In this document: positions 51,679 through 60,957 of the stretch, piece after piece | How the letters are laid out: each line of letters starts with the position of its first letter | Position numbering within the stretch: the first letter of the stretch is position 1 | Source: Cognatishimia sp. WU-CL00825 | Lineage (GTDB): Bacteria > Pseudomonadota > Alphaproteobacteria > Rhodobacterales > Rhodobacteraceae | Direction of reading: 5' to 3' | Assembly (NCBI RefSeq): GCF_040364665.1 | Contig: NZ_BAABWX010000009.1 | Span: 5,244 to 69,243, forward strand | DNA: 64,000 bases | Notes under the pieces: model-generated | What the model was told of the DNA's origin: nothing | The model's database searches: none | Seen by the model: only the letters and a program-made list of their open reading frames with translations | Translations under genes and position numbers: made by a program

Positions 51679-51776
51679 TGGCCTTTGGCGAGGTCACAAA
51701 AACGAGCAGTAAAACCAAGGAGGCACAAACGACAGAGTAAAAATTAAAGCCCCCCAAGTGATCTTTGGCGAGATCA
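51679..51776. ncRNA. repB-repC leader with twin hairpins; expected counter-transcribed RNA region
   Basis: In repABC plasmids this gap encodes a small antisense RNA (minus strand) that limits repC expression. Two 18-nt hairpins are seen: TGGCCTTTGGCGAGGTCA (51679-51696) and TGATCTTTGGCGAGATCA (51759-51776). Both have a 6-bp stem and the identical loop TTGGCG; the stems differ by compensated changes. The loop contains UUGG, which fits the YUNR U-turn motif used in antisense pairing. On the minus strand a G-rich stretch followed by TTTAATTTTT (51741-51755) may be the antisense terminator. Confidence 0.6.
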
Positions 51777-51827
51777 TCCCGAGAGGCCCTAATTCGTGTC
51801 TTAGCAGTTTCGAATCTAATGGGTTGC

Positions 51828-51843
51828 GTTGACAGCTGTCAAC
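51828..51843. other. parS-like partition site, copy 2
   Basis: Second exact copy of GTTGACAGCTGTCAAC, 48 bp upstream of the repC start, downstream of the twin hairpins. Confidence 0.85.
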
Positions 51844-51891
51844 AGGCGTCGGACTCCGGCGGGCGGAAATTCTTTGTCTCGTGGCAAATAG

Positions 51892-53067
51892 ATGGAAGTT
51901 TTAACAACGACGCCCTTTGGGCAGCGGCCGGTAACGGCTGGATTGATCAAACGTGCCAAGGCAACACGTGCCGGCGCGGCCTTGGCCGAGGTCAGCAAAT
52001 GGGACATCATGCGCGAATTGACTGTGGCCAAAAAACACTTTGGCTTAAACGCATCCGCATTGACCGTGCTGAACGCTTTGCTCAGTTTTCATCGTGGCGA
52101 CATTTTGGCGGATACCGGGGCTTTGGTGGTGTTTCCCTCAAACCGCACTTTGGCGGGCCGGGCACACGGCATGCCAGAGAGCACTTTGCGGCGAAACCTA
52201 AACGTGCTGATCAAGGCCGGATTGATTGCGCGCCACGACAGCCCAAATGGCAAACGCTATGCCGTAAGAGGGCAGGGGGGTGACATCACACGCGCCTTTG
52301 GATTTGACCTGCGCCCGCTTTTGGTAAAGGCCGTCGACATTCACACAGCCGCCACAGATGCTTTGAAACTGGCAGCAGAAACCAAGCGCCGCCGTGAAAA
52401 AACGGCCCTGATGAAGCGCGACTGCTGGAAGCTGCTGGAGTTTGCCCGCACCGAGGGCCTAAAGGGCGACTGGAACGCGCTGGAGGAGGCCCTGACAGCC
52501 GCTGGCAAGCAAATGCGCCGCGTCTTAACCATTGCCCAGCTGGACGCTTTGTGTGGGGCCTTAAGTGAAACACTGGAACGCTTTGAAATACTGTTTCAAT
52601 TAAAACCAACAAAAACAGACGAAATGACTGCCTGTGACACCCAAAATGAGCGCCACATACAGAGTTCAAATAAAGATAAATTTGATTCTGAAACAGGCAT
52701 AGGAAACGCAAAGCAACCGGAAGCCACAGCTTCGGAACCGGAAACCATTCCTATCGCATTGGTGTTGCAAGCTTGCCCAGATATCACTCCATATTCGGCG
52801 ACGCCGATACAAAGAAAGCACGAATTGGTTGAAACGGCCCATTTCTTGCACAGCATGATGGGAATCACGTCAGAGGTTTGGCAATCAGCCATGAAAACCA
52901 TGGGATCAGAAGCCGCTTCGGTAGCATTAGCCTGCATACTGCAACGTATCGATAAAATCAAAAACCCAGGTGGATATCTGCGCGTATTGAGCCAAAAAGC
53001 CGAAAATGGGGCCTTTAGTGTCTGGCCAATGATCCGAGCTTTGTTGGGAAAAGAAATGCGCTGTTGA
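51892..53067 (+). CDS. repC: Replication initiator RepC
   Basis: Initiator of 391 aa. N-terminal domain 'TTPFGQRPVTAGLIKRAKA' and 'ALSFHRGDILADTGALVVFPSNRTLAGRAHGMPESTLRR' (winged helix about 60-120) is conserved in RepC; a C-terminal domain starts near 285 ('IALVLQACPDI'). A hydrophilic linker at about 237-280 is coded by AT-rich DNA that probably is the origin. The ATG at 51892 lacks a good ribosome-binding site, as often in repC, whose translation is limited by leader RNA. The stop codon lies within the third parS palindrome. Confidence 0.93.
   Translation: MEVLTTTPFGQRPVTAGLIKRAKATRAGAALAEVSKWDIMRELTVAKKHFGLNASALTVLNALLSFHRGDILADTGALVVFPSNRTLAGRAHGMPESTLRRNLNVLIKAGLIARHDSPNGKRYAVRGQGGDITRAFGFDLRPLLVKAVDIHTAATDALKLAAETKRRREKTALMKRDCWKLLEFARTEGLKGDWNALEEALTAAGKQMRRVLTIAQLDALCGALSETLERFEILFQLKPTKTDEMTACDTQNERHIQSSNKDKFDSETGIGNAKQPEATASEPETIPIALVLQACPDITPYSATPIQRKHELVETAHFLHSMMGITSEVWQSAMKTMGSEAASVALACILQRIDKIKNPGGYLRVLSQKAENGAFSVWPMIRALLGKEMRC
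52597..52700. other. Predicted replication origin inside repC
   Basis: AT-rich stretch within repC coding for a low-complexity hydrophilic linker (Lys/Asn/Asp/Ser/Gln-rich). In studied repABC plasmids the origin maps to the AT-rich middle of repC; the assignment here is by analogy only and the limits are approximate. Confidence 0.45.
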
Positions 53068-53078
53068 CAGCTGTCAAC
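53063..53078. other. parS-like partition site, copy 3, overlapping repC stop
   Basis: Third exact copy of GTTGACAGCTGTCAAC. The repC stop TGA (53065-53067) is part of the palindrome, so the last codons of repC and the site are constrained together. Confidence 0.85.
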
Positions 53079-53201
53079 TCTGTATAAGTATATGAAATAA
53101 AACCGAAAAGAGAAGGCGTTCAAGAATTTATAAAAAAAATGCGGTTTTGTGAAAAAGGTGACTTGCGTCAACCTGCAGCTTGGTCTAAATCACCGCACAG
53201 T

Positions 53202-53277
53202 GCCCCTATAGCTCAGCTGGTAGAGCAACTGATTTGTAATCAGTAGGTCCGCGGTTCGAGTCCGTGTGGGGGCACCA
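53202..53277 (+). tRNA. tRNA-Thr (anticodon TGT)
   Basis: 76-nt cloverleaf including encoded CCA: acceptor GCCCCTA/TGGGGGC with one wobble, D-arm GCTC-AGCTGGTAGA-GAGC, anticodon stem ACTGA/TCAGT with loop TTTGTAA (anticodon TGT, reads ACA), T-arm CGCGG-TTCGAGT-CCGTG. It is 134 nt downstream of repC. Its 3' half (53240-53277) is also the end of the minus-strand recombinase frame, so it is probably an integration site. Confidence 0.95.
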
Positions 53278-54083
53278 TTTCAAACTTTCCCAGGCGAAAG
53301 TCCTCCAAGGCCTTGAAAGGTAAGGAGGTTTGAGCGGTTCGATAACCCTCATATCGGGTATAGGGTAACCTCTCCGCAAATACCAATTTCAGTACCGCTC
53401 GCTTGTCTTCAAAGCGCTCAGAAGTCCATAGTTTACTGGGGGTTCCGAGGAAATCAAAAGCGGTTCGATAAACTTGGTCAAAGGGGGCAATTGGTTTGCC
53501 ACATTTCTGGATTTTCTCAGTCAGAAATGTGTTTTGTTCTTCAATCTCGCGCAACCGCTCCTCGTAGGCAGAGATAAGCGTGTCGCTGTTCGTATCAATC
53601 AAGCGGTCCAGAATCTGGGCTGACTTGCGATCCATCTGAGACAACTGCTTCTGCATCGATTGCTTGTCATCTTCGGCAGATTGAAGGCGTGCCTGCCACA
53701 GGTCACGAAACATGTCGAAGGCCATGGTAAAGAGATTGGCGCTTGGCCGCATATCTTTGAGCAACAGTTCAAACGCGTCTTCGAGCTTTTCCCTGCGGAA
53801 GGATTTTCGATATTCGATGCAGCCCTTTGTGTCACACAAATAGTATGGATATTTGGCGCTACGCCCTTTGGACCAACAGGCCGTCATAGGCTGTTCACAG
53901 TGCCCAAAGCTGACAAAACCACGCAAAGGGAAGTCTTCGTTCAAGTCTTTGTGTGCGGGCACGTAGGCGGCTTCATTGAGGCGTTTGTGGACGGTTTGGC
54001 GTGTCTCCTAACTGATAAGCGCTTCATGCTTTGCCGGAACCAAATGCAGCCCCCAGTCTTTGTGCGAGATGTCACCCGCATAA
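53240..54083 (-). pseudogene. Serine recombinase remnant (C-terminal part), ending in tRNA-Thr
   Basis: Large serine recombinase missing its N-terminal resolvase domain. In-frame sequence is readable from about 54083 ('YAGDISHKDWGLHLVPAKHE'), is broken by TAG at 54008-54010, and continues to 53240. Visible: end of the recombinase domain ('KDLNEDFPLRGFV'), a zinc ribbon with paired cysteines ('GHCEQPMTAC', 'LCDTKGC'), and a long coiled coil (about 80-150). The last residues 'VPPHGLEPRTY' are coded by the complement of the tRNA 3' end, and the stop lies in the anticodon stem. About half the usual length. The upstream part is replaced by IS3-like DNA. Confidence 0.85.
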
Positions 54084-54576
54084 GATCGGGCGATTGAACA
54101 GTTCCACCGCGCGCGTGAGGATGCGCGTCAGACGATGCTGCTCAAAGAGGCGTGGCAAGGTAGTGGAAAGGTCTACGGCTATCGCAAACTGCATGATGAT
54201 TTGGTCAAACAAGGTGAGACCAGTTGCCCTAACCGCGTTGCTAGGCTGACCCGTCTGGCAGGTATCCGCGCTCAGATCGGCTATAAGCGCAAGCCTGGGA
54301 AGTATGGTGGCAGACCATCTGTTGTGGTCGATAATACGCTGGATCGGCAGTTTGAAGTAACCGAGCCGGACACGGCTTGGGTCTCAGATATTTCATACAT
54401 AAAAGCTACGAGGGCTTCCTGTATCTGGCCGTTGTCATCGACCTTTACTCACGCCGTGTTATTAGCTGATCCACACCGATCAAGGTTCGCAATATACGAG
54501 CCGAAATTGGGCGGCGTTTCTGCGAGCCCACAACATCAAGCATTCAATGAGCAGACGTGGAAATTGTCATGAATGA
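54084..54576 (+). pseudogene. IS3-family transposase OrfB remnant
   Basis: Readable OrfB fragments in shifting frames: 'KVYGYRKLHDDLVKQGE' and 'DTAWVSDISYIK' (first catalytic Asp) in one frame, then 'YEGFLYLAVVIDLYSRRVIS' in the next, then 'HTDQGSQYTSRNWAAFLRAH' and 'HSMSRRGNCHE' (second catalytic Asp). The start is missing, about 40 residues between RRVIS and HTDQG are deleted, and the end is cut by TGA just after CHE. Not functional. It abuts the recombinase remnant at about 54084, so insertion and deletion likely destroyed that gene. Confidence 0.85.
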
Positions 54577-54665
54577 GACCTAGTCCGCCATTGGTCCGAG
54601 GACAACAGTCGAATGCCGGTGCCCGTCGACTTCGAAAACAGACAGCGCAATGTGAACCAAGAAGG

Positions 54666-54690
54666 TGTCTAGGAAACTAGGGGTACTTCA
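54666..54690 (+). repeat. Possible right terminal repeat of the IS3-family element
   Basis: The 25-bp stretch starts TGTCTAGGAAACTAG and ends GTACTTCA. IS3-family ends have this kind of sequence (TGA... / ...TCA). No left end was found, consistent with loss of the 5' half of the element. Assignment rests on resemblance only. Confidence 0.4.
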
Positions 54691-54901
54691 CAGATACCGT
54701 GTCTTCTGCACTTTGAACGTTTTTTGGTAATAGTAATGCATACAGGAATTGGTCGCTTATTCTCCGGATGACTTGGAATGGTTTAATGGGCTTCGCCTTG
54801 GTCAGGGCGATATGGCGCGACGTGATCCGAGACAAGAACGGAGTTCGCAGCATTCTTACGGCTGAATAAAGGAAAAGGGGGCTGTTGAATTTTTTTAATG
54901 T
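54691..54901. other. Gap between IS remnant and otnK2
   Basis: Apart from an AT-rich right end no gene is recognised. A stop-free plus frame at about 54737-54862 ('YSPDDLEWFNGLRLGQGDM') has a protein-like look and may be a piece of a decayed gene, but I cannot name a family. Confidence 0.3.
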
Positions 54902-54924
54902 ATGCATTAATGCATTAATTAATG
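54902..54924. promoter_or_regulatory. Overlapping palindromes ahead of otnK2
   Basis: ATGCATTAATGCAT (54902-54915) and CATTAATTAATG (54913-54924) are both perfect palindromes. They lie 25-47 bp upstream of the preferred otnK2 start and cover the alternative ATG at 54922. A regulator-binding role is likely; no regulator gene is adjacent. Confidence 0.5.
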
Positions 54925-54948
54925 AGTGAATTGGAAGGGCCTACAACC

Positions 54949-56217
54949 GTGACTTATTTTGGAGCAATTGCTGATGACTTAACGGGCGCTACCGATTTGG
55001 CGGGGTTGATGGCTCGTGCGGGGGTTGCCGTTTCTTTGCGCATAGGGGTGCCTGAGGACCTGCCAGAGCATGGGTCTGCTATTGAGGTGATTGCGCTGAA
55101 ATCTCGGACGGAACCAGTGCAATCCGCACTGGCCGAGACCAAGGCGGCTTTGCGTTGGCTGCAAGCGGCGGGAACGCAACGATATTTCTGGAAGTATTGC
55201 TCGACATTTGACAGCACCGCAGAGGGTAATATTGGACCGGTTGCGGAAATGCTGATGGCTGAAATTGGTGCGGATCAAACTATCTATTGCCCAGCCTTTC
55301 CTGAAAATGGTCGTAGTGTATTTATGGGCAACCTGTTTGTTGGCCAGCAGCCCTTGTCCGAAAGCCCGATGCAGCATCACCCGCTGACCCCAATGACCGA
55401 CAGTAATTTGATGCGATTGCTAGAACCTCAGGTGACCCGAAAAGTAGGGTTGTTGGATCGGTTGCAAGTGGCGCAGGGGCCAGAGGTGGTGACCGAAGGC
55501 TTGGCAGCCTTAGAGGCCCAAGGCGTGGCGCATGTTATTGTCGATGCCGTGGCCAACAATGATCTCTATTCGATCGCAGAAGCGTGTCGGCACATGCCGT
55601 TATTGACTGGCGGATCGGCTTTGGCGATGGCCCTGCCACATCTTTATATGGGGGATGGTTCGCTTGAGACCAGCGACACGCGGAGGCAATTCCCCGCGAC
55701 GTGCGCGAGGGGCGTGGTTCTGTCGGGCAGTTGCTCGGCGATGACCAATCGGCAAGTCGCAGAATATTTGGCGCAAGGCCGCCCGTGTTACAAAGTCGAT
55801 CCATTGGAATTGGCCCAGAATGGGCCGTCTGAGATATTGGATTGGTTGTCTAGGCAGGACTTGGACCAAATGCCTTTGGTCTATGCCACGGCCAGGCCAG
55901 ACTCGGTTAAAGCGGCGCAAGAATTGCTAGGTGTGGCCGAAGCTGGTGCGATGGTAGAACAAGTGCTTGCCACTTGTGCAACGGTTGCGCGTGATTTGGG
56001 CGCGCGGCGTATTGTGGTGGCAGGGGGCGAAACCTCTGGGGCTGTCACCAAGGCTTTGGGAGCAGATCAACTGGACGTCGGCCCGGAAATTGCGCCAGGT
56101 GTGCCATGGTGTTTCTGCAAATCAGATGGTCATCAGATGGCTTTGACGTTGAAATCAGGGAATTTCGGGGCCGCGGGATTTTTTAGCGATGCCATTAAGA
56201 AATTGGACAGCCAGTGA
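54949..56217 (+). CDS. otnK: 3-oxo-tetronate kinase, second copy
   Basis: Paralogue of the gene at 5978-7249, same family blocks: 'IADDLTGATDLAGLMARAG' at the N-terminus and GGETSG plus 'LKSGNFGAAGFF' at the C-terminus. 422 aa from GTG at 54949, chosen because GGAAGG lies upstream and the start then aligns with copy 1; ATG at 54922 adds nine residues but sits in a palindrome with no ribosome-binding site. No dehydrogenase, isomerase or transporter accompanies this copy. It overlaps otnC2 by 4 nt. Confidence 0.9.
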   Translation: MTYFGAIADDLTGATDLAGLMARAGVAVSLRIGVPEDLPEHGSAIEVIALKSRTEPVQSALAETKAALRWLQAAGTQRYFWKYCSTFDSTAEGNIGPVAEMLMAEIGADQTIYCPAFPENGRSVFMGNLFVGQQPLSESPMQHHPLTPMTDSNLMRLLEPQVTRKVGLLDRLQVAQGPEVVTEGLAALEAQGVAHVIVDAVANNDLYSIAEACRHMPLLTGGSALAMALPHLYMGDGSLETSDTRRQFPATCARGVVLSGSCSAMTNRQVAEYLAQGRPCYKVDPLELAQNGPSEILDWLSRQDLDQMPLVYATARPDSVKAAQELLGVAEAGAMVEQVLATCATVARDLGARRIVVAGGETSGAVTKALGADQLDVGPEIAPGVPWCFCKSDGHQMALTLKSGNFGAAGFFSDAIKKLDSQ

Positions 56218-56864
56218 GTGAGGAAACGCACCTGCGCGAGCAGATCTGTCTTTTGGCCAAATCGATGTTTGATCGCGGACTGACCGGAGGCAGCACAGGA
56301 AATATTTCGTCGCGCACCCCTGATGGCGGTCTGTTGGTGTCGCCAACTGGCACGTCATTTGGAAGGCTTGATCCGGGGCGGCTAAGTCGTTTTGATGCGC
56401 GGGGCAGGCTGTTGGATGGCGATCGGCCAACCAAAGAGATGCCATTGCATGCGGCGTTTTATGAAACACGCAGCCGCGCAGGCGCTGTTGTGCATTTGCA
56501 TTCTTGTCATGCGGTGGCATTGTCGATGATGCCAGATGTGGATGCAGATAATTTTCTGCCACCGTTGACGCCTTACGGCATAATGAAACTGGGCAAGGTC
56601 AAACTGTTGCCGTTTTTCCTGCCGGGTGATCCAGAAATGGGCGCGGCGGTGCGCGGTTTGGCTGGCAAGAGAAGTGCTGTGATGTTGGCCAACCATGGGC
56701 CGGTTGTGGCAGGAAAGGATATTGAAGCGGCTTGTAATGCGATTGAAGAGCTGGAAGACACCGCGCGTTTGGCAATGATGACTCGTGGGCTGCAGCCAAA
56801 GATCCTGAATGACGCCGCCATTCGCGGATTGGTCGACAAATTTGACGTCGAGTGGGATGACTGA
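56214..56864 (+). CDS. otnC: 3-oxo-tetronate 4-phosphate decarboxylase, second copy
   Basis: 216 aa, same length as copy 1 and very similar along most of it; catalytic/metal residues Glu75, His94, His96, His161 are all kept. GTG start at 56214 overlapping the otnK2 stop. Yields DHAP, which the next two genes (fructose-bisphosphatase, phosphoglucomutase) could direct to hexose phosphates after aldolase. 199 bp of gap to fbp with no clear hairpin. Confidence 0.92.
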   Translation: MSEETHLREQICLLAKSMFDRGLTGGSTGNISSRTPDGGLLVSPTGTSFGRLDPGRLSRFDARGRLLDGDRPTKEMPLHAAFYETRSRAGAVVHLHSCHAVALSMMPDVDADNFLPPLTPYGIMKLGKVKLLPFFLPGDPEMGAAVRGLAGKRSAVMLANHGPVVAGKDIEAACNAIEELEDTARLAMMTRGLQPKILNDAAIRGLVDKFDVEWDD

Positions 56865-57063
56865 GGTCTGAGTGCATACCCGCTAAGACGTATTGAACTT
56901 GCAAGGGTTCCGCCCAAATATTGCGCAACTTTTGAATAAAACGCCTTTTGCCATTGGTATCAGTGTGATTTTTAAGCGGATGGTCACATCAATGACACGC
57001 TTGAGTGGTTGGTTCGCGGCCGCTGATCGCATAGACAAGATCTATTGGCAAAGGGACCCCGTG

Positions 57064-58077
57064 ATGACAAATGACAACCACCTGACGTTTCGACAATTTA
57101 TGTTACGCGAATATCGCGCGCATGGAACGTCAAAAGATCTGATTTTTCTCTTAGAAGACATCGCGACCGCTTGTCGGACGATTTCACATAAAATTCGCAG
57201 TGGCGCCTTTGCGGGGACCCTTGGGGCGACCGATGACACAAATGTGCAAGGCGAAACTCAAAAAGAGCTCGATGTGATCGCCAATGATCAATTTATGCTG
57301 CATTGCGCTAACTGTAGCCGTGTTGCGGCGCTGGTGTCTGAAGAGTTGGACAACGTTGTTTGGCTAAAGGACAAGGCAGAAGCTGGCGACTATATTGTTT
57401 ACTTTGATCCTTTGGATGGATCATCCAATCTGGAACTGAACATTTCTGTTGGTTCTATTTTTTCGATTGTTGAATTGAAAGAGCCCCTGGCGGAACTGAC
57501 CGATGAAGCGGTTTTGATTGCGGGTACAGAACAGATTTGTGCGGGCTATTCTTTGTTTGGGCCGTCGACGTCTTTGGTGGTGACAACGGGGCAGGGCGTG
57601 AATGGATTTACGCATTTGAACGGCACCGGCGAATTTCTTTTAACTTTCCCGGATATGATGGTGCCTGCCAGCACGCAGGAATATGCGATCAATGCCAGCC
57701 GCCAGAATTATTGGGACGCACCAGTGCAGCGTTATGTCAGCGAATGTTTGCAAGGTTCCGAGGGACCACGTGGCAAAAAATTTAACATGCGTTGGGTGGC
57801 ATCTATGGTGGCCGAAGTGCACCGTATTTTGACCCGTGGCGGTGTGTTTATGTATCCAAAAGATAGCGACAATGCTGCGATGGGTGGTCGTTTGCGGTTG
57901 CTGTACGAAGCCAATCCCATGGCCTTTATTATCGAGCAAGCTGGCGGCAAGGCCACAATCGGTGGCGGGCGTATTATGGATGTTGATCCCAGCAGTCTGC
58001 ACCAGCGGGTGGGGGTTATTTTGGGCTCTGCGGAAGAAGTTGACCTGCTAGAGAGCTATTACGCAGAGGCGCAATAG
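57064..58077 (+). CDS. fbp: Fructose-1,6-bisphosphatase, class I
   Basis: Gluconeogenic phosphatase of 337 aa converting fructose 1,6-bisphosphate to fructose 6-phosphate. Metal-binding residues are in 'VSEEL' (91-95) and DPLDGSS (115-121); the substrate region includes 'YPKDSDNAAMGGRLRLLYEANPMAFI'. The ATG at 57064 follows AAGGGA; the GTG one codon earlier is an alternative. A 57-codon open extension upstream is not family-like. A terminator-like hairpin follows. Confidence 0.92.
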   Translation: MTNDNHLTFRQFMLREYRAHGTSKDLIFLLEDIATACRTISHKIRSGAFAGTLGATDDTNVQGETQKELDVIANDQFMLHCANCSRVAALVSEELDNVVWLKDKAEAGDYIVYFDPLDGSSNLELNISVGSIFSIVELKEPLAELTDEAVLIAGTEQICAGYSLFGPSTSLVVTTGQGVNGFTHLNGTGEFLLTFPDMMVPASTQEYAINASRQNYWDAPVQRYVSECLQGSEGPRGKKFNMRWVASMVAEVHRILTRGGVFMYPKDSDNAAMGGRLRLLYEANPMAFIIEQAGGKATIGGGRIMDVDPSSLHQRVGVILGSAEEVDLLESYYAEAQ

Positions 58078-58094
58078 GCCTTGAACCCTACCGA

Positions 58095-58129
58095 AAGGCC
58101 GCCGTTATCGGGCGTGCGGCCTTCCTTTT
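58095..58129 (+). terminator. Terminator after fbp
   Basis: AAGGCCGC (58095-58102) pairs with GCGGCCTT (58116-58123), 8-bp perfect stem, then CCTTTT. Lies between fbp and pgm, so pgm may have its own promoter or depend on read-through. Confidence 0.7.
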
Positions 58130-58154
58130 GAAAAATGCACAGTCAAAGGATTAA

Positions 58155-59786
<1,632 letters not shown>

Positions 59787-59820
59787 TTGTAGCAGGTCTT
59801 TGGACCCAAGTTTTCCCGCG

Positions 59821-60957
59821 TTACTTCAAGTGCGCGGGATAAAGCACGGCACCTTCCATAATGCGCCGCTGGGTGCGGAAGGTTGTGGCTGAATTGGCCG
59901 TGAACTTCTGACCGTCCTGCACTACATCCGCGCGCACGGGCAGGACGCCTGATGGATTGCCGATGCGCAATTCTGCGATGCCGCCAGCGATATCATGCAG
60001 CAGGTTGTTTGGAATTTGCGCTGCAACCGCGGCGCACATGGCCCCGGTTAGCGTAAGGGCTTTGTGAAAGTTGCCCATAGAAATCAGCCGAATATTGATA
60101 TCGTGGCTTGCTGGCTCATAGCTGCGCCCGTCCAGTGCCGTAAAGCGAGCCGGCGGTGCGACTATTGCAATTTTTGGATTGGAGAGTTTGGCCGCCTCGG
60201 GTGTTGCAGCCATGCCCATTGCCACCGCTCCGGCCCGCCGAATTTGATCGAGTTTGGCCATCAATGTGCTATCGGCATCCAAATCCTGCGGGCGTTCTGT
60301 TGCCGTGCATCCAAGTTCAGTTGCCTTGACGAAGACAACGGGATTGGCGGCATCCACAAAAGAGACCGCAAATGTGCCAACCCCCGGCACTGACAAAGAA
60401 CTATTTGCGTTGCCAGAGGGCAATAAGCTGCCAGTGGCCGCACCGCCGGGGTTTAGAAAGTCGAGCGTGATCGGAGCACCGGTTTGCGCCACACCGGGGA
60501 TTTCAAAATCGCCGTCCTCGACGGGTGTGCCGTCTTTGACCTCAAAACGTGAATGGTAGATTTGGTTGGTGTTGGTGCTGTAGATCCGCACCAACGCTTC
60601 GCCATCTTTTGGGTGGACCATGCCTTCGGTGACGGCAAATGGGCCGACGCAGGATGACATATTCCCGCAGGCTGACCCGTAATCGGCCACCGGCGCATCA
60701 ACGGCCACTTGTACAAATGTATAGTCAACGTCTGCATCAGGTCGATCTGATGGCGCGACAATCACCACTTTGGAAAGCGACGAGACGCCACCCCCCATGC
60801 CATTAAGCTGCCGACCGTAGGGGTCGGGGCTGCCCAAGACATGTAGAAAGATCTGATCGCGCAAAGCCTGATCGTGGGGCAAATCTGCTGCGTTCACAAC
60901 CACGGCGTTGGACGTGCCGCCACGATAAAACGCGGCTCTGAGGCGATTTTGGCTCAT
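59821..60957 (-). CDS. prpF: 2-methylaconitate isomerase PrpF-type
   Basis: Diaminopimelate-epimerase-fold isomerase of 378 aa. 'AAFYRGGTSNAVVV' at the N-terminus, Lys63 in 'SSLSKVVI', and Cys97 in 'DYGSACGNMSSC' match PrpF. PrpF isomerises the 2-methylaconitate made by AcnD to the cis form. It overlaps acnD by 4 nt. PrpF relatives also act on 4-oxalomesaconate or trans-aconitate, so the methylcitrate assignment depends on AcnD next to it. Confidence 0.88.
   Translation of the reverse strand: MSQNRLRAAFYRGGTSNAVVVNAADLPHDQALRDQIFLHVLGSPDPYGRQLNGMGGGVSSLSKVVIVAPSDRPDADVDYTFVQVAVDAPVADYGSACGNMSSCVGPFAVTEGMVHPKDGEALVRIYSTNTNQIYHSRFEVKDGTPVEDGDFEIPGVAQTGAPITLDFLNPGGAATGSLLPSGNANSSLSVPGVGTFAVSFVDAANPVVFVKATELGCTATERPQDLDADSTLMAKLDQIRRAGAVAMGMAATPEAAKLSNPKIAIVAPPARFTALDGRSYEPASHDINIRLISMGNFHKALTLTGAMCAAVAAQIPNNLLHDIAGGIAELRIGNPSGVLPVRADVVQDGQKFTANSATTFRTQRRIMEGAVLYPAHLK

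Noticed and set aside
54135..54572. Functional transposase gene on the plus strand
   Set aside because: The frame mixes true IS3 OrfB sequence with out-of-frame parts; a frameshift, deletion and lost ends show it is broken.
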